Below, in pieces: positions 1 through 7,948 of a stretch of DNA of 40,007 nt. The notes below the pieces were generated by a model, which saw only the letters and a program-made list of their open reading frames with translations, was not told the origin of the DNA and made no database searches. Position 1 is the stretch's first letter, and every line of letters begins with the position of its first letter. The position numbers and the translations under genes were made by a program. This DNA is from an uncultured Collinsella sp. (GTDB taxonomy: Bacteria; Actinomycetota; Coriobacteriia; Coriobacteriales; Coriobacteriaceae): positions 1 to 40,007 of the forward strand of contig CAAELE010000039.1 in the NCBI GenBank assembly GCA_900756765.1. The letters run 5' to 3'.

Positions 1-101
1 CCCGCTGTTTAAGTTTGTCGCGAGTTCCGCACGCAAAGGAAAGCACTTAATGTGCTTTCCGTCTTGCGCAGGACTGTAGAGCAGCAAACTTAAACAGCGG
101 G
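1..101. repeat. Copy A of an 85-bp element nested in inverted arms
   Basis: The core at 9-93 is identical over 85 bp to 17283-17367. It begins TTAAGTTTG and ends CAAACTTAA, and holds an inner hairpin with a 9-bp stem (38-46 with 52-60, loop TTAAT) extended by CGCAA/TTGCG (32-36 with 64-68). The core is flanked by arms unique to this copy, CCCGCTGT (1-8) and ACAGCGGG (94-101), which are exactly complementary. The window cuts the left arm, so the arms may be longer. No T-run follows, so it is not an ordinary terminator. Its nature (small mobile palindrome or structured RNA) is unknown. Confidence 0.85.
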
Positions 102-180
102 CCGCCCGGACCGGGGATCTGCCAGCGCGCACAGGAGGGGATTCCTTTTGTGTAGGCTTTGCGGAAATGTGCCAATTTTG

Positions 181-199
181 GGATACGCCCGGCGGCGTG
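181..199 (+). promoter_or_regulatory. Box shared with the rplC and rplB upstream regions
   Basis: GGATACGCCCG followed by four bases and CGTG is found here, at 17453-17471 and, as GGACACGCCCG, at 19318-19336, with the same internal spacing. Here it lies just upstream of the -35 of the rpsL promoter. The part GGATACG can also pair with CGTATCC at 226-232. Its role, as regulator site or core promoter part, is inferred only from its recurrence in front of three ribosomal protein transcription units. Confidence 0.5.
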
Positions 200-204
200 G
201 TCTG

Positions 205-233
205 TTGACGGCACAGCTAACGCCACGTATCCT
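205..233 (+). promoter_or_regulatory. rpsL promoter
   Basis: TTGACG (205-210) and TATCCT (228-233) are separated by 17 bp, a good vegetative sigma-factor promoter. Transcription would start near 240 and give a leader of about 85 nt before the TTG start of rpsL at 327. No better promoter is visible between the repeat at 1-101 and rpsL. Confidence 0.6.
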
Positions 234-326
234 ATCGAACTGCGTGTTTCGTAGGGGGATGCTGACCCCTCGATTCAAGCCGTTGCACTTTACAGAAAGC
301 TGGAATCATTCGAGAAGGAGTACGCT

Positions 327-704
327 TTGCCTACTATTAACCAGCTGGTTCGCCAGGGCCGTCGTTCCGTGCCCAAGAAGTCCAAGAACGCTGCTCTGCA
401 GCACAACTCCCAGAAGCGCGGCGTGTGCACCCGCGTCTTCACCACGAGCCCCAAGAAGCCGAACTCGGCTCTTCGTAAGGTTGCCCGTGTTCGCCTTGTC
501 AACGGCATCGAAGTTACCGCTTACATCCCGGGTGAGGGCCACAACCTGCAGGAGCACTCCATCGTGCTCGTCCGCGGCGGTCGTGTCCGTGACCTCCCTG
601 GTGTCCGTTATCACGTCATCCGTGGCGCCTACGACGCTGCTCCGGTCCAGAACCGTATGCAGGCCCGTTCCAAGTACGGTGCTAAGCGCCCCAAGGCTAA
701 ATAA
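327..704 (+). CDS. rpsL: 30S ribosomal protein S12
   Basis: The 125-aa S12 protein of the decoding site is full length. It keeps the family blocks QKRGVCTRV, TTSPKKPNSALRKVARVRL and GEGHNLQEHS. The start is TTG at 327, because AGAAGGAG lies 6-7 bp upstream and the protein then begins MPTINQL as expected. Residue 88 is Arg in GGRVRDLPG. E. coli and Mycobacterium tuberculosis have Lys at the same number, and K88R there is a classic streptomycin-resistance change; Lys43 is unchanged. It is the first gene of the str operon, with rpsG 74 bp downstream. Confidence 0.97.
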   Translation: MPTINQLVRQGRRSVPKKSKNAALQHNSQKRGVCTRVFTTSPKKPNSALRKVARVRLVNGIEVTAYIPGEGHNLQEHSIVLVRGGRVRDLPGVRYHVIRGAYDAAPVQNRMQARSKYGAKRPKAK

Positions 705-778
705 GCCAGATAACGTTTTGATACTTTCGCCGTGTGCCGTCTTGAGCGCCGCACGGTAAACACTTAAGGAGATTTCAC

Positions 779-1252
779 ATGCCGCGTCGTGCAGCAGCTA
801 ATCGTCGTGAGGTTCAGCCTGACGCCGTTTACAACAACCGCCTGGTGACTCAGCTCATCAACAAGGTCCTTCTTGACGGCAAGAAGGCCACCGCTGAGCG
901 CATCGTTTACACCGCTTTCGAGATCGTTGCCGAGAAGTCCGAGGGCGGCGACGCTCTCGCTACCTTCAAGAAGGCTATGGACAACGTCAAGCCCACGCTC
1001 GAGGTTAAGCCCAAGCGTGTCGGTGGCGCTACCTATCAGGTCCCGATGGAGGTCAACTCCCGTCGTTCCACCGCTCTGGGCATCCGCTGGATCGTCAACT
1101 TCTCCCGCGCTCGCAAGGAGAAGACCATGGCCGAGCGTCTCGCCAACGAGATCCTCGACGCCTCCAACGGCCTGGGCGCTTCCGTCAAGAAGCGTGAGGA
1201 CGTCTTCAAGATGGCCGAGGCCAACCGCGCGTTCTCTCACTATCGTTGGTAA
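779..1252 (+). CDS. rpsG: 30S ribosomal protein S7
   Basis: This 157-aa protein is S7, which nucleates assembly of the 3' domain of 16S rRNA and contacts the E-site tRNA. The N-terminus MPRRAAANRREVQPD and the block LINKVLLDGKK followed by GGATYQVPMEV are typical. The ATG is preceded by AAGGAGA with good spacing. It is the second gene of the str operon. fusA starts 19 bp after its stop, so the two are cotranscribed. Confidence 0.97.
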   Translation: MPRRAAANRREVQPDAVYNNRLVTQLINKVLLDGKKATAERIVYTAFEIVAEKSEGGDALATFKKAMDNVKPTLEVKPKRVGGATYQVPMEVNSRRSTALGIRWIVNFSRARKEKTMAERLANEILDASNGLGASVKKREDVFKMAEANRAFSHYRW

Positions 1253-1271
1253 GTTAAGGTAAGGAACTAAC

Positions 1272-3371
1272 ATGGCTAAGCCTAAGTACAAGCTTTCCGA
1301 TACCCGTAACATCGGCATCATGGCTCACATCGATGCCGGTAAGACCACCACGACCGAGCGTATTCTTTACTACACCGGTAAGACCCACAAAATCGGTGAG
1401 GTCCATGAGGGCGCTGCCACCATGGACTGGATGGTTCAGGAGCAGGAGCGCGGCGTAACCATTACCTCCGCTGCTACCACGTGCTTCTGGAACAAGGACG
1501 GTAAGGACTACCGCATCCAGATCATCGACACCCCGGGCCACGTTGACTTCACCGCCGAGGTCGAGCGCTGCCTGCGCGTCCTCGATGGCGCTGTCGCCGT
1601 CTTCGACGCCGTTGCCGGCGTTCAGCCCCAGTCTGAGACCGTTTGGCGTCAGGCTTCCACCTTCAACGTCCCCCGCATCGCCTTCATCAACAAGTATGAC
1701 CGCGTGGGCGCTGACTTCTTCAACGCTATCGAGACCATGAAGGATCGTCTCGACGCTAACGCCGTGGCCGCTCAGGTCCCGATGGGCGCCGAGGACAACT
1801 TCTGGGGCGTCATCGACCTGGTCACCATGACTGCATGGGACTTCAAGGCCGACGAGAAGGGCATGACCTACCCCGAGCCGATGGACGAGATCCCGGCTGA
1901 GTTTGCCGACATCGCTGCCACCAAGCGCGAGGAGCTCCTCGACGCTGCTGCCAGCTTTGACGACGAGCTCATGGAGAAGATCCTCATGGAGGAGGACTTC
2001 ACCGTCGAGGAGCTCAAGGCCGCTCTGCGCAAGGGTGTTCTGGCCAACGAGCTCAACCTCGTCTTCGTGGGCTCCGCCTACAAGAACAAGGGCGTTCAGG
2101 AGCTGCTCGACGCTGTCGTCGACTACCTGCCCAGCCCGCTCGACGTTGAGGCCGTCACCGGTACCGATCCGGACACCGGCGAGGAGATCCAGCGTCATCC
2201 TTCCTTCGACGAGCCTTTCTCCGGCCTGGTCTTCAAGATCATGACCGACCCGTTCGTCGGTAAGCTCACCTATGTCCGCGTTTACTCCGGCCGCGCCGAG
2301 TCCGGCTCCTACGTGGTCAACGCCTCCAACGGTCAGCGCGAGCGCCTCGGCCGCATCCTCGAGATGAACGCTGCCGAGCGTATCGACCGTGACGACGCTG
2401 CCGCCGGCGACATCGTCGCTTGCGTCGGCTTCAAGAACTCCACCACCGGTGACACCCTGTGCGCCGAGGGCAAGGAGATCGTCCTCGAGAAGATCGAGTT
2501 CGCTAAGCCCGTTATCGACGTTGCCATCGAGCCCAAGACCAAGGCCGAGCAGGACAAGATGTCCCTGGCTCTGACCAAGCTCGCCGAGGAGGACCCGACC
2601 TTCCAGGTGTCCACCAACCACGAGACCGGCCAGACCATCATCGCCGGCATGGGCGAGCTGCACCTCGAGATCATCGTCGACCGTCTGCTCCGCGAGTTCA
2701 AGGTTGACGCTAACGTTGGTAAGCCCCAGGTCGCCTACCGCGAGACCGCTGGTCACGACGTCGAGAAGGCTGAGGGCAAGTTCGTCCGTCAGTCCGGCGG
2801 TCGCGGTCAGTACGGCCACGCCGTCATCAAGCTTGAGAAGATGGAGGAGGGCTTCGGCTACGAGTTCGTCAACGCAATCGTCGGCGGCGTCGTGCCCAAG
2901 GAGTACATCCCGTCCATCGACAAGGGCATCCAGGAGGCCCTGAACACCGGTGTTATCGCCGGCTTCCCGGTCCTCGACGTTAAGGTCACCCTGTTCGACG
3001 GTTCTTACCACGAGGTCGACTCCTCCGAGGCCGCCTTCAAGATCGCCGGTTCCATGGCTATCAAGGACGCCCTCAAGAAGTCCGATCCGCAGCTGCTCGA
3101 GCCGATCATGGCTGTCGAGGTCGAGACCCCCGAGCAGTACATGGGCGACGTTATGGGCAACCTCTCCGGTCGCCGCGGCAAGATCGAGGGCATGGAGGAT
3201 CGCAAGAACAGCAAGCTCATCCGTGCCAAGGTGCCGCTGGGCGAGATGTTCGGTTACGCTACCGACCTTCGCTCCCAGACCCAGGGCCGTGCATCCTACA
3301 CGATGCAGTTCGACTCTTATGAGCCCGCGCCCAAGTCCATCGTGGACGAGGTCATGAGCAAGAACGCCTAA
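1272..3371 (+). CDS. fusA: Elongation factor G
   Basis: The 699-aa translocation GTPase is full length. Visible G motifs are G1 AHIDAGKTTTTER (about residues 17-29), G3 DTPGHVDF and G4 NKYD (NKMD in many homologues), followed by domains II to V including GGRGQYGH and the C-terminal GYATDLRSQTQGRA block. The usual neighbour tuf is missing after fusA; rpsJ follows 60 bp downstream instead. The opposite strand carries a 795-codon open frame over this gene, which is a codon-bias shadow. Confidence 0.98.
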   Translation: MAKPKYKLSDTRNIGIMAHIDAGKTTTTERILYYTGKTHKIGEVHEGAATMDWMVQEQERGVTITSAATTCFWNKDGKDYRIQIIDTPGHVDFTAEVERCLRVLDGAVAVFDAVAGVQPQSETVWRQASTFNVPRIAFINKYDRVGADFFNAIETMKDRLDANAVAAQVPMGAEDNFWGVIDLVTMTAWDFKADEKGMTYPEPMDEIPAEFADIAATKREELLDAAASFDDELMEKILMEEDFTVEELKAALRKGVLANELNLVFVGSAYKNKGVQELLDAVVDYLPSPLDVEAVTGTDPDTGEEIQRHPSFDEPFSGLVFKIMTDPFVGKLTYVRVYSGRAESGSYVVNASNGQRERLGRILEMNAAERIDRDDAAAGDIVACVGFKNSTTGDTLCAEGKEIVLEKIEFAKPVIDVAIEPKTKAEQDKMSLALTKLAEEDPTFQVSTNHETGQTIIAGMGELHLEIIVDRLLREFKVDANVGKPQVAYRETAGHDVEKAEGKFVRQSGGRGQYGHAVIKLEKMEEGFGYEFVNAIVGGVVPKEYIPSIDKGIQEALNTGVIAGFPVLDVKVTLFDGSYHEVDSSEAAFKIAGSMAIKDALKKSDPQLLEPIMAVEVETPEQYMGDVMGNLSGRRGKIEGMEDRKNSKLIRAKVPLGEMFGYATDLRSQTQGRASYTMQFDSYEPAPKSIVDEVMSKNA

Positions 3372-3431
3372 GTTCGAGCTCCCTGTTACGTAATCCGCGA
3401 GAACATCTCTCGCACTCTTTGGAGGTTTAAG

Positions 3432-3740
3432 TTGGCTACCCAGAAGATCCGCATTCGCCTCAAGGGCTATGATCACGAGGTCGTCGATCAGTCCGCGAAG
3501 CTCATCGTCGAGACCGCTCAGAAGACCGGTGCTCGCGTTTCCGGTCCTGTCCCCCTGCCCACCGAGCGCAACCTGTACACGGTTATCCGCTCGCCGCACG
3601 TGAACAAGGACTCCCGTGAGCAGTTCGAGATGCGCACCCACAAGCGCCTCATCGACATCCTCGACCCCACCTCGGGCACCGTTGATTCGCTCATGCGTCT
3701 CGACCTCCCCGCTGGCGTCGACATCGACATCAAGCTCTAA
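3432..3740 (+). CDS. rpsJ: 30S ribosomal protein S10
   Basis: This 102-aa S10 (transcription antitermination partner NusE) has RIRLKGYDHEVVDQS at its start and GPVPLPTE and IRSPHVNKDSREQFEMRTHKR in the middle. The start is TTG at 3432, chosen because GGAGG at 3421-3425 is well spaced and no in-frame ATG fits. In most bacteria rpsJ leads directly into rplC. Here it is followed by a strong terminator, and rplC is 13.9 kb away, so S10 belongs to the str operon in this genome. Confidence 0.97.
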   Translation: MATQKIRIRLKGYDHEVVDQSAKLIVETAQKTGARVSGPVPLPTERNLYTVIRSPHVNKDSREQFEMRTHKRLIDILDPTSGTVDSLMRLDLPAGVDIDIKL

Positions 3741-3761
3741 GCGATATCGCTCATAGCTTAC

Positions 3762-3802
3762 AGAGCCCCGCTGCCATTACGGTAGCGGGGCTCTTTTGTT
3801 TT
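3762..3802 (+). terminator. Rho-independent terminator of the str operon
   Basis: A 14-bp stem with one mismatch (AGAGCCCCGCTGCC at 3762-3775 pairing with 3781-3794) is followed by TTTGTTTT. It closes rpsL-rpsG-fusA-rpsJ. The convergent birA gene ends 54 bp further on. Confidence 0.9.
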
Positions 3803-3855
3803 GAATGATGATTTGGACTGCCGGGTAATGCTGCCGAGTAGGTGGCTGAGGCGTC

Positions 3856-4632
3856 CTATTCGCTCAAGGGGCGCAGCGATGCCTCCTCAAAATGGAAGGA
3901 TCGCAAGCCGCCTTCCGTTTCGATACACGCGCGACCAAAGGCATCGACGGTTTTAAAGATGCCGCGTGCCAGCTCGTCACCGGCAGGGGAACGGGCGATA
4001 ACGTGCTCCCCAATCCAATTGAGGTGAGCGACATATTGGCCATGGACGGGCGCGAGCGGTCCGGCGTTTTCTTCCGTGGCATTGAGCAGATCTGCCCATG
4101 CGTCCACAGCGTTTACGACGGTGTGATAGACCTCCTTGAGTAACACATCGATGGCGGGAACGTTCTCGTTGAGATCCGAGAGACCGATTGCCGGCAGGCC
4201 GCCATCGGGAACCTCCGAGGGCACATAGTTCACATTGACGCCAATGCCGCAGACGGCGAAGGGCATGCCTTTGTTGTCGCGTGCCGCCTCGACCAGAATG
4301 CCGCCGAGCTTGTGCCCTCGCGCGACAAGGTCGTTGGGCCATTTGAGGCCGATCTCGTTTGCAAGACCTTGCTTTTCGAGTGCCTCGAGCACAGCTAGGC
4401 CGCTGACGGCGGCAAGACCAGAGAACTTTGCAGGATTAACGCATGGGCGCAGGACAATCGAAAGCAATAAGTTGCCTGCGGTTGAATCCCACTTGTGGCC
4501 GCGCCGGCCGCGTCCTGCTGTCTGGGCCCGGGCGGCAAGTCCTGTGCCGTGCGGCGCTCCCTGTTTTCCTGCTTCGAGCAGGTCATCGTTGGTCGATCCG
4601 GTTACGTCGACTATCGTTAATTTGGCATCCAT
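3856..4632 (-). CDS. birA: Biotin--[acetyl-CoA-carboxylase] ligase
   Basis: This 258-aa enzyme activates biotin with ATP and transfers it to the lysine of AccB, encoded about 6 kb away in the divergent fab operon. Family motifs seen are TGSTNDDLLE (residues 11-20), the biotinyl-AMP loop QTAGRGRRGHKWDS (37-50), the catalytic KWPND and KLGGILVE. It starts directly with the catalytic domain, so it has no N-terminal winged helix and cannot be a repressor of the E. coli BirA type. TAGGAGG lies upstream of the ATG. It is divergent from fabH across an intergenic region with twin operator-like repeats. Confidence 0.93.
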   Translation of the reverse strand: MDAKLTIVDVTGSTNDDLLEAGKQGAPHGTGLAARAQTAGRGRRGHKWDSTAGNLLLSIVLRPCVNPAKFSGLAAVSGLAVLEALEKQGLANEIGLKWPNDLVARGHKLGGILVEAARDNKGMPFAVCGIGVNVNYVPSEVPDGGLPAIGLSDLNENVPAIDVLLKEVYHTVVNAVDAWADLLNATEENAGPLAPVHGQYVAHLNWIGEHVIARSPAGDELARGIFKTVDAFGRACIETEGGLRSFHFEEASLRPLSE

Positions 4633-4726
4633 AACGGTTGCTACCTCCTAAGTTAATAAGGCAATCGCGTATTGGTGTCGAGAGATAGACACAATGTGAA
4701 GCCTTTGTCGCATTTGGACAATTTAA

Positions 4727-4792
4727 TGTTAACACGTCAACAACGACTAAAATGCGCTATCCTCTCTTGGTCGATGTAAACACGTCAACAAC
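4727..4792 (+). promoter_or_regulatory. Twin 18-bp operator-like repeats around the fabH promoter
   Basis: TGTTAACACGTCAACAAC (4727-4744) and TGTAAACACGTCAACAAC (4775-4792) differ at one base and lie 48 bp apart. Each is an imperfect palindrome of the form TGTTRA-N4-TCAACA. A possible promoter lies between them: TCAACA (4737-4742) inside copy 1 and TATCCT (4758-4763), with a short 15-bp spacer. Copy 2 is just downstream of the expected start site. This is the layout of a repressor controlling fab genes, and possibly birA. The regulator is not encoded in the window. Confidence 0.55.
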
Positions 4793-4808
4793 TCAAAGGA
4801 GGTTAGTG

Positions 4809-5768
4809 ATGGGTTTCACGATTCTTGGAACAGGCTCGGCGCTTCCTGAGCGCAGTGTTTCCAATGACGAGCTGTCCGAGTTCCTCGATACCTCGGATGA
4901 GTGGATTTTTACCCGCACAGGTATCAAGAGCCGCCACGTCTGCACCACCGAGTCACTTGACGACCTTGCCGTAGCGGCGAGCGAGCGGGCACTCCGGGTG
5001 TCCGGAATCGACGCGAGCCAGCTGGATCTGATCGTCTGCTCGACGACGACAGGTGATCACCTTGTTCCCGCTGAGGCGTGTGCCGTTGCTGAGCGACTAG
5101 GCGCGACGTGCCCTGCCTTCGATGTCTCGGCGGCTTGTGCCGGCTTCGTATTTGCGCTCGATGTCGCCGAGGGCTATATCGCCCGCGGTCGCGCCGAGCA
5201 CGTGCTGGTCGTTGCCGCCGAGCAGATGACGCGCGCGCTCGATTGGACCGACCGTGCCACGTGCGTGCTCTTTGGCGATGGGGCAGGCGCCGCAGTGATT
5301 GGGGCTGGGGGAGACAACCCCCTTGCCGTTGAGCTTTCGACGGCGCCCGACGTCGAGACGTTGCGCGTTCCCGGTCTGGTCGGTACCTCGCCGTTTAAGG
5401 CCTCCGCAGATAGCGAGAGCGTGCTGTCCATGAATGGCCGCCGCGTGTTCAAGTTCGGCGTCAACGCCATCTGCGACACGGTCCATAAGCTTGCGAGCGA
5501 GGCGGGCATTTCGGTCGAGGATATCGATCATTTTGTATTCCATCAGGCTAACGAACGAATCCTGAGTCAGGCGGTCAAGCGCCTTGGCGTGCCAGACGAG
5601 CGCGTGGTTCGAACGCTGCGGGAGACCGGCAACATTTCGAGCGCATGCATTCCGCTTGCTCTCGATCGACTGGCAAATACCGGCGCGCTGCACGCGGGCT
5701 ACACCATCGCCCTGGTCGGATTTGGCGCCGGCTTGGATATAGGTGGCTATCTACTTCGTTGGAAGTAG
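4809..5768 (+). CDS. fabH: 3-oxoacyl-ACP synthase III
   Basis: This 319-aa condensing enzyme starts fatty acid synthesis by joining an acyl-CoA primer to malonyl-ACP. The catalytic triad is visible: Cys110 in VSAACAGF, His in HQANERIL and Asn in RETGNISSACIP. The C-terminus GFGAGLDIG replaces the more usual GFGGGLTWG. The start is ATG 4809 because AAGGAGG at 4796-4802 sits at proper spacing; a longer in-frame start at 4752 would run through the operator repeat. It is the first gene of the fab operon. Confidence 0.95.
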   Translation: MGFTILGTGSALPERSVSNDELSEFLDTSDEWIFTRTGIKSRHVCTTESLDDLAVAASERALRVSGIDASQLDLIVCSTTTGDHLVPAEACAVAERLGATCPAFDVSAACAGFVFALDVAEGYIARGRAEHVLVVAAEQMTRALDWTDRATCVLFGDGAGAAVIGAGGDNPLAVELSTAPDVETLRVPGLVGTSPFKASADSESVLSMNGRRVFKFGVNAICDTVHKLASEAGISVEDIDHFVFHQANERILSQAVKRLGVPDERVVRTLRETGNISSACIPLALDRLANTGALHAGYTIALVGFGAGLDIGGYLLRWK

Positions 5769-5820
5769 TCGTACATAGGAAATAAAAACGCCCCTAGGGC
5801 ACAAACAAAGGAGAACTACC

Positions 5821-6057
5821 ATGGCAGATCAGAAGACCTTCGAGCGCGTTTGCGACGTTATCCGCGAGACCGCCGGCCTTGACGATGTCGAGATGAAGCC
5901 CGAGTCCACGCTCGAGGAGATTGGTCTCGACAGTCTGGGCACCGTCGAGATCCTCGTCGCCGTCGAGGACGAGTTTGGCATTGAGCTCGATACCGAGGAG
6001 AACCCCAAGACGGTCGGCGAGTTCGCCGATACGGTCGAGGCGGCATTGGAGAAGTAG
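5821..6057 (+). CDS. acpP: Acyl carrier protein
   Basis: This 78-aa acidic protein carries growing acyl chains. The phosphopantetheine site is Ser38 in EIGLDSLGTVEI. It ends EAALEK. AAAGGAG lies 9 bp before the ATG. The 52-bp gap after fabH holds only a tiny GCCC/GGGC hairpin. fabK begins 2 bp after its stop codon. Confidence 0.96.
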   Translation: MADQKTFERVCDVIRETAGLDDVEMKPESTLEEIGLDSLGTVEILVAVEDEFGIELDTEENPKTVGEFADTVEAALEK

Positions 6058-6059
6058 AG

Positions 6060-7004
6060 ATGCTCAAGACTCCTCTCTGCGATCTGCTCGGCATTGAAAA
6101 GCCCGTGTTCCAGGGCGGTATGGCCTGGATTGCCGACGCCTCGCTGGCATCTGCCGTGTCCGAGGCGGGCGGCTTAGGGATTATCGCGGCGATGAACGCC
6201 GACGCCAACTGGCTGCGCGATCAGATTCACGAGCTGCGCGCCAAGACGGATAAGCCCTTTGGCGTCAACGTTATGCTCATGAGCCCGTTTGTCGACGAGG
6301 TCGCACAAGTGGTGATTGATGAGCAGGTGCCCGTTGTGGTGACCGGCGCCGGCAATCCGACCAAGTACATGAAGGCCTGGGGCGATGCGGGCATCAAGGT
6401 TATTCCCGTCGTGGCTTCGGTGGCGCTGGCGCGTCTCGTGGCGCGTCGCGGAGCCACTGCCGTGGTTGCCGAGGGTACCGAATCAGGCGGCCATATTGGC
6501 GAGACCTCGACGATGGCACTGGTACCGCAGGTTGTCGATGCGGTCGATATTCCCGTGGTTGCGGCTGGCGGCATCGCCGATGGCCGCGGTGTAGCGGCCG
6601 CCTTTATGCTCGGCGCTGCCGGAGTCCAGGTGGGAACACGCTTTCTGGTCGCAAACGAGTGCACCGTATCCGAACAGTACAAAGAGTTGGTGCTCAAGGC
6701 AGGCGACACGTCGACGCGTGCGACCGGTCGCTCGACGGGACATCCGGTTCGCGCCCTCAAGAGCCCCTTCACCAACGCGTATGCCAAGAACGAGGCGGCT
6801 GGCGCAAGCCCCGAGGAGCTCGGGGCCATGGGCACGGGCGCGCTTCGTAAAGCCGCAAAGGACGGTAATTACGAAGAGGGTTCGTATTTGTGCGGACAGA
6901 TTGCCGGAATGGTCAACGAACGCCAGAGCGCACGCGAAATCGTCGACGATCTGGTCGATGGCGCCGAGCATGTCCTGAAGGGTGCGTTCGCATGGGTAGC
7001 GTAG
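6060..7004 (+). CDS. fabK: Enoyl-ACP reductase II (FMN type)
   Basis: This 314-aa flavoprotein of the nitronate monooxygenase/FabK fold performs the last reduction of each elongation cycle. It shows VFQGGMAWIADASLASAVS near the start, the FabK signature EGTESGGHIGE (about residues 139-149) and the FMN phosphate loop AAGGIADGRG followed by GAAGVQVGTRF. No fabI is seen in the window. FabK enzymes are known to be insensitive to triclosan. The 3' end overlaps fabD by 13 nt, indicating translational coupling. Confidence 0.92.
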   Translation: MLKTPLCDLLGIEKPVFQGGMAWIADASLASAVSEAGGLGIIAAMNADANWLRDQIHELRAKTDKPFGVNVMLMSPFVDEVAQVVIDEQVPVVVTGAGNPTKYMKAWGDAGIKVIPVVASVALARLVARRGATAVVAEGTESGGHIGETSTMALVPQVVDAVDIPVVAAGGIADGRGVAAAFMLGAAGVQVGTRFLVANECTVSEQYKELVLKAGDTSTRATGRSTGHPVRALKSPFTNAYAKNEAAGASPEELGAMGTGALRKAAKDGNYEEGSYLCGQIAGMVNERQSAREIVDDLVDGAEHVLKGAFAWVA

Positions 7005-7918
7005 CGTTTCTGTTTGCCGGTCAGGGTGCCCAGCATCCCGCGATGGGCGTCGATCTTATCGAAGCATCGCCGGCGGCTGCCGAAGTGTTCGCCATTGCCG
7101 ACGAGGTGCGTCCGGGGACGAGCGAACAGTGCCGGAGCGCCTCGAAAGAGGAGCTCTCACAGACCGAGAACACGCAGCCTTGCGTGTTCGTGCACGACTT
7201 GGCTGTTGCCGTCGCCCTGCGCGAGCGCGGCGTGGTGCCTGCCGCCTGTGCGGGATTCTCGCTGGGCGAGGTCGCTGCACTCACCTTTGCGGGGGCATTC
7301 GATACACGAGCGGGTTTTGAGCTCGTGTGTGAGCGCGCGGCATTGATGGCCACGGCGGCTGAGCGTCACCCCGGCGGCATGCGCGCCGTCATCAAGCTCG
7401 ATGCAGCGCAAGTCGAGGGCCTGGCAAAACAGGCCGGCGAGAACTGCTGGCCGGTCAACTACAACAGTCCCCAGCAGACGGTTGTGGCCGGAGCGCCCGA
7501 TGCGTTGCAGAACCTCGACGCCCTGGTAAAAGAGGCTGGCGGTCGCGCCATGAAGGTCGCGGTGTCGGGTGCATTCCATAGCCCCTATATGGCCGAGGCG
7601 ACTGAGGGGCTGGCGACGTATATCCAAGCCGGGCACGCCCCGTCCCCTTTGCTGATTCCGGTCATGGCAAATATGACGGCGGCGCCCTATCCGGCCGACC
7701 CGCAGGCGGCATCGGAGGTGCTGGCCAACCAGGTGAGTCATGCCGTGCGCTGGGTCGACGCGCTGCATGCTCTGCAGGATCAAGGCATCGACACGTTTAT
7801 TGAGGTCGGCCCCGGCAAAACGCTGTCGGGCCTGGTCAAGCGTACGCTGAGCGACGTTCGCGTGTATTCGTGCGAAACGGCCGAGCAGGTCGCAGCTATT
7901 GTCGACGAGCTCGCATAG
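6992..7918 (+). CDS. fabD: Malonyl-CoA:ACP transacylase
   Basis: This 308-aa enzyme loads malonate onto ACP. It begins MGSVAFLFAGQGAQHPAMG, with nucleophile Ser90 in GFSLGEV (GHSLGE in most homologues), and has GAFHSPYM with the catalytic His and IEVGPGKTLSGLVKR near the end. The start is ATG 6992 inside fabK, because the family's FxFxGQG block begins right there and frames further upstream read into fabK sequence. It is part of the fab operon. Confidence 0.95.
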   Translation: MGSVAFLFAGQGAQHPAMGVDLIEASPAAAEVFAIADEVRPGTSEQCRSASKEELSQTENTQPCVFVHDLAVAVALRERGVVPAACAGFSLGEVAALTFAGAFDTRAGFELVCERAALMATAAERHPGGMRAVIKLDAAQVEGLAKQAGENCWPVNYNSPQQTVVAGAPDALQNLDALVKEAGGRAMKVAVSGAFHSPYMAEATEGLATYIQAGHAPSPLLIPVMANMTAAPYPADPQAASEVLANQVSHAVRWVDALHALQDQGIDTFIEVGPGKTLSGLVKRTLSDVRVYSCETAEQVAAIVDELA

Positions 7919-7948
7919 TTCACAGGGCTGTAACCCGAAAGGAATGAC

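Noticed and set aside
1..101. Ordinary intrinsic terminator
   Set aside because: Neither copy of the 85-bp element is followed by a T-run, and the core is identical at two unrelated places.
148..759. 203-codon plus-strand frame over rpsL
   Set aside because: It runs through the rpsL promoter and gene in another frame, has Ser/Arg-rich shadow composition and no family motifs.
1254..3641. 795-codon open frame antisense to fusA
   Set aside because: It is rich in Leu, Gly, Asp and Val and results from the strong codon bias of fusA on the other strand; it has no recognisable domain.
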